This document shows positions 6,476 through 9,171 of a stretch of DNA of 9,171 bases, in pieces. The notes below the pieces were generated by a model. It searched no databases. It saw only the letters and a program-made list of their open reading frames with translations, and had not been told where the DNA came from. The DNA lies in contig JAGBYS010000009.1 in the NCBI GenBank assembly GCA_017628675.1, forward strand, positions 1 through 9,171, given 5' to 3'. This stretch comes from Tidjanibacter sp. (lineage in GTDB: Bacteria; Bacteroidota; Bacteroidia; Bacteroidales; Rikenellaceae). The position numbers and the translations under genes were made by a program. Position 1 is the first letter of the stretch. Each line of letters begins with the position of its first letter.

Positions 6476-8008
6476 ATGACTATGAAAAAGATAATTTTCG
6501 TTGCGCTTAGCGCACTCGCTACTCTGTTTGTGTCGTGCAATATGGAGAAATACCCCTACACCGGTATTCCCGAGGATCAGTATGTCCAGAATATTGACGA
6601 TGCAATCAATATGAGCGTTTCTATCTACACTCCCACCAAGGGCTTCTTTGGCGGTTTCCGTTGGGATGTAGAGGAGATTCGTGGTGGTATGTTCAACGCC
6701 ACTGTGAACTTTGGTAACTACTATGGTCTGTTCTACGCTTGGATTATGCAGACCAACGATAGCGATGTTGAGGCTCTCTGGTATTCAGACTACTCGATCA
6801 TCGGTAGCGTAAACTACATCATCGACTCCTACACCAGACTTCTTGAGACCAATGAGGACCTCGAGGACGATGATAAAAAGCTCCTTGAGCAGTACATCGC
6901 TGAGGCTCATATGACCCGTGCTATCGCTTACTGGGATCTGGTAACCAAGTATTGCCTTGCTTACGACCCCGCAACCGCAGCCAACACTCTGGGTCTTCCC
7001 CTGCAGCTTGAGTATGCTCCCACCTCCGACTCGTCGAAGTATCCTGGCCGTAACACCCTCGAGGAGACCTACGCTCAGATTCTCGCCGACCTGGAGAAGG
7101 CATCCGCAATTACTCGCGAGGGTAGCCGCAATGCCAACTACTGGACCGCTGATGCTGTGAACGCTATGCGCGCACGCGTATATCTTAATATGAAGGACTA
7201 CGAGAACGCCGGTACTATCGCTCAGCAGCTCATCAACAAGGGTACCTACCAGTTGGTACAGAACGAGGCTGAGATGCAGGCTATGTGGTTTAGCGACACC
7301 TCCAACGAGAACATCTTTGTTCCCGCTGTAAGTCTGCTTGATCCTCCCACCTCGACCGGTAACTACTTCATCTACGACAACGAGAAGGGTGATGGTTCGA
7401 CCCCCAACCCCCAGTACATCCCCAGCAAGACCCTTTTGGATCTCTATGGCGCAACTGCTGACGAGAAGGCTAAAGACCTCCGTTACGGTGCATACTTCCA
7501 GGTACGCGATGTTACTGTTGAGGGTGTAGGTACTCGTCCTCTGACTCTGTTCTGGAAATGGGCAGGTAACCCCGAACTGCGTAGTGGCGCACAGCTCAAC
7601 TACCGCAGTGCAGGTAAGGCCTTCCGTCTGGCTGAGCAGTACCTGATCGCTGCTGAGGCTGCCGCACAGCTTGGCAACCCCACCACCGCTCTGAAGTATC
7701 TGAACGACTTGCGTCGTACCCGTATCGCAGACTACACCGATCTTCCCGCAGCTACCGATGCTATGAAGGCTGTTAAGGAGGAGTGGAGCCGCGAGTTCGT
7801 AGGTGAGGGCTTCCGTATGATCAATATGAAGCGTTGGTCTGACGCTATCGTTCGTGGTGAGTCGCAGGATTCGGAGATGACCAAACCCGGTGACAACTAC
7901 GATGGTCTGACCAAGCAGATTACCGATTCGCGTTGCATCTGGCCTATTCCTAAGACCGAGATCGACGCTAACCCCCAGATCAAGGGTCAGCAGAATCCCT
8001 TGTACTAA
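6476..8008 (+). CDS. SusD/RagB-family nutrient-binding outer-membrane lipoprotein
   Basis: Surface lipoprotein that acts as the lid and ligand-capture subunit of the SusC barrel. The 510-residue length is typical. The N-terminus is a lipoprotein signal (KKIIFVALSALATLFVSC) with the lipidated Cys at residue 21. Family signatures: AEAHMTRAIAYWDLV (142-156) and YPGRNTLEETYAQILADLEKA (TPR-like helices), then YWTADAVNAMRARVYLNMKDYENA (222-245); in the C-terminal half, FRLAEQYLIAAEAA followed by LNDLRRTRI, EEWSREFVGEGFRMINMKRW (435-454), and the closing IWPIPKTEIDANPQIKGQQNP. Start choice is open between ATG 6476 and ATG 6482 (MKKII); the second gives the more usual lipoprotein start, and neither has a clear Shine-Dalgarno. 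Only 17 nt separate it from the susC stop, so the two are surely co-transcribed. Tandem stops TAA-TAG end the gene. The residues after Cys (NMEKYP) are only mildly acidic. Confidence 0.95.
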   Translation: MTMKKIIFVALSALATLFVSCNMEKYPYTGIPEDQYVQNIDDAINMSVSIYTPTKGFFGGFRWDVEEIRGGMFNATVNFGNYYGLFYAWIMQTNDSDVEALWYSDYSIIGSVNYIIDSYTRLLETNEDLEDDDKKLLEQYIAEAHMTRAIAYWDLVTKYCLAYDPATAANTLGLPLQLEYAPTSDSSKYPGRNTLEETYAQILADLEKASAITREGSRNANYWTADAVNAMRARVYLNMKDYENAGTIAQQLINKGTYQLVQNEAEMQAMWFSDTSNENIFVPAVSLLDPPTSTGNYFIYDNEKGDGSTPNPQYIPSKTLLDLYGATADEKAKDLRYGAYFQVRDVTVEGVGTRPLTLFWKWAGNPELRSGAQLNYRSAGKAFRLAEQYLIAAEAAAQLGNPTTALKYLNDLRRTRIADYTDLPAATDAMKAVKEEWSREFVGEGFRMINMKRWSDAIVRGESQDSEMTKPGDNYDGLTKQITDSRCIWPIPKTEIDANPQIKGQQNPLY

Positions 8009-8046
8009 TAGAAGGATTGTGTAGATAACTAAAAAAAGAGAAAAGT

Positions 8047-9129
8047 ATGAAATTCATTAAATATCTTGCAATCGCCCTTTTGTTTGGTGCGACCCTTAGC
8101 TCTTGTGAGCAGCAAGATGCAGGCAAAACTACAGTAGAGTTCGCTGACGCAGTCTATAAGACCAGCTTCGGTGTGGGCACCTTCTACTTGCCTATGATCA
8201 TCACTGCTGACAATGAGGCTGATATGAATGGTGGCAGCGTGCAGGCCAAATTGGTTGTTGTTGAGGACTACACTCCCTCGGCAGACGCTGTTCACGGTAA
8301 GGCTAATATTGATGGCCTCGAGGGTGACTATATGATCACCGCACTCGATGCTGATGCTCTCAAATACACCGTTAACTTCCCCGCTTACTCGGATTACTAC
8401 GACAAGAAAGAGCCCGAGAAGTATTTCGATGCTGAGCTCGGCAAATGGGTGAAGAAGGTTGGTCTTGAGATCCAGATTCTCAACACCGAGCCCGATGTAA
8501 TGGAGTTCAAGCTCGCCATCGAGAGCGCAACTACCACCATCGGTGCTGTTAACGAGTGCGTTATCCGCATCGAGAAAGGTCCTCAGGATATGCTCTGCGG
8601 TGACTGGTACATCTACCACGGTGGTTCGCCCCTTGGTTCGGGTGCTCCTTCGCCCTACAAGGCTACCTTCGGTTGGAATGCCGATAGGGTTGGTTTCGAT
8701 GTAAGGACCGACCTCTATCCTGTGCCTCTGTTCTTCTCGTTCAACCCCGTAAGCGCTGAGGTAACTCTGGCTCACAACATCTATCTTGGTTCTATTTCGG
8801 GCTACTATGTACAGCAGGTTGTTTACGGCGTTAACAGCGAGGGTCAGTTGGTACAGCCTTCGATGACCAAGTTTGTTGCTCAGTATGCAGACGACTACTC
8901 GACTCTGGTATTCCCCGACCTGGTAGACCTGTTCGTTGGTGAGTATGCATACGCTGATGAGGCTATGACCCAGGGTCTCGGCTTCTTCGAGGGTCTGTGG
9001 GAGATTGCTTTTGCACGCGACGGTAACCTCCAGGCTCCTGCCCAGGTTGCTCCCGTGAAGAGCGAGCCCTTCAAGATTATCTCGAAAGAGCAGTTTGAGG
9101 CTAACATCAAAGCAGCAATCGCTAAATAG
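8047..9129 (+). CDS. Two-domain surface lipoprotein of the SusCD operon, specificity unknown
   Basis: The 360-residue product has a textbook lipoprotein signal (MKFIKYLAIALLFGATLSSC, Cys20), so the mature protein is probably anchored in the outer membrane. Residues about 28-177 read as a divergent Calx-beta/Ig-like beta sandwich: TVEFADAVYKTSFGVGTFYLPM, a GDYM turn, LKYTVNFPAYS, a VGLEIQILNTEPDVMEFKLAIES strand pair and the closing CVIRIEKGP. Residues about 184-327 form a second beta-rich, aromatic-rich domain starting CGDWYIYHGG and ending FFEGLWEIAF; I do not recognise its family. A short helical tail follows (SKEQFEANIKAAIAK). Besides Cys20 there are only Cys171 and Cys184, flanking the domain junction. 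The gene lies 38 nt after susD behind an A-rich start region and so belongs to the operon, at the place where SusE/SusF-type accessory binding lipoproteins are found. Ligand binding next to the SusCD complex is inference from position and architecture; no catalytic motif is visible. Confidence 0.85.
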   Translation: MKFIKYLAIALLFGATLSSCEQQDAGKTTVEFADAVYKTSFGVGTFYLPMIITADNEADMNGGSVQAKLVVVEDYTPSADAVHGKANIDGLEGDYMITALDADALKYTVNFPAYSDYYDKKEPEKYFDAELGKWVKKVGLEIQILNTEPDVMEFKLAIESATTTIGAVNECVIRIEKGPQDMLCGDWYIYHGGSPLGSGAPSPYKATFGWNADRVGFDVRTDLYPVPLFFSFNPVSAEVTLAHNIYLGSISGYYVQQVVYGVNSEGQLVQPSMTKFVAQYADDYSTLVFPDLVDLFVGEYAYADEAMTQGLGFFEGLWEIAFARDGNLQAPAQVAPVKSEPFKIISKEQFEANIKAAIAK

Positions 9130-9140
9130 CACAAACGACA

Positions 9141-9158
9141 CTCTGCCTTAGCGCAGAG
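9141..9158 (+). other. Short hairpin after the third operon gene
   Basis: CTCTGC (9141-9146) pairs perfectly with GCAGAG (9153-9158) around a 6-nt loop, 11 nt after the stop codon at 9127-9129. It is followed by AAACCGATAAGGA, with no T run, so a simple intrinsic terminator is not supported within the window. The operon may continue beyond 9171. The hairpin could be an mRNA stabiliser or chance. Confidence 0.3.
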
Positions 9159-9171
9159 AAACCGATAAGGA

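Noticed and set aside
8029..9141. A 370-residue minus-strand frame covering the whole third lipoprotein gene
   Set aside because: Same register effect: the sense gene has no TTA, CTA or TCA codons. The antisense product has no recognisable domain.
9141..9158. Hairpin after the third operon gene as the operon terminator
   Set aside because: The 6-bp stem lacks any downstream T run, and the window ends 13 nt later, so termination cannot be claimed.

Overview
The window looks like a chromosomal segment of a Bacteroidota bacterium, most likely a gut-type Bacteroidales. The evidence is a SusC/RagA-type TonB-dependent transporter followed directly by a SusD/RagB lipoprotein, a BspA-like leucine-rich repeat protein, a transketolase of the Bacteroidota sequence type, promoter-like elements of the TTTG / TAnnTTTG kind, and A-rich rather than Shine-Dalgarno start regions. 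A Rikenellaceae/Alistipes-like host is possible, but nothing here decides the genus.

Layout. Positions 1-797 (+) hold the 3' end of a BspA-like LRR protein gene whose start lies outside the window. A perfect 15-bp hairpin flanked by A and T runs (817-853) sits exactly 19 nt from the stop codons of two convergent genes and probably terminates both. Positions 873-2897 (-) hold a complete transketolase. Positions 2898-3449 form a 552-bp divergent intergenic region. It has a candidate transketolase promoter on one side, a candidate susC promoter on the other, a short perfect dyad at each, and a potentially structured leader of about 280 nt before susC. Positions 3450-9129 (+) hold a tight three-gene cluster: SusC-like transporter, SusD-like lipoprotein (17-nt gap), and a two-domain lipoprotein of unknown specificity (38-nt gap). 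The cluster may continue past the right edge.

How the genes work together. SusC and SusD homologues form an outer-membrane complex: a TonB-driven barrel in the membrane and a surface lipoprotein lid that captures the nutrient. The third protein sits where Bacteroidota put accessory surface binding lipoproteins (SusE/SusF position). It has a Calx-beta/Ig-like first domain and an unrecognised beta-rich second domain. No glycoside hydrolase, peptidase, sigma/anti-sigma pair or hybrid two-component sensor is in view, so the substrate (glycan, peptide or other) cannot be named. Transketolase is a central-metabolism gene that is simply divergent from the cluster.

I did not see a radically new system. 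The observations most worth checking are the paired promoter dyads, the structured susC leader, the unassigned third lipoprotein, and the almost total exclusion of TTA, CTA and TCA codons from the transporter operon. That exclusion also produces very long but probably meaningless antisense reading frames.
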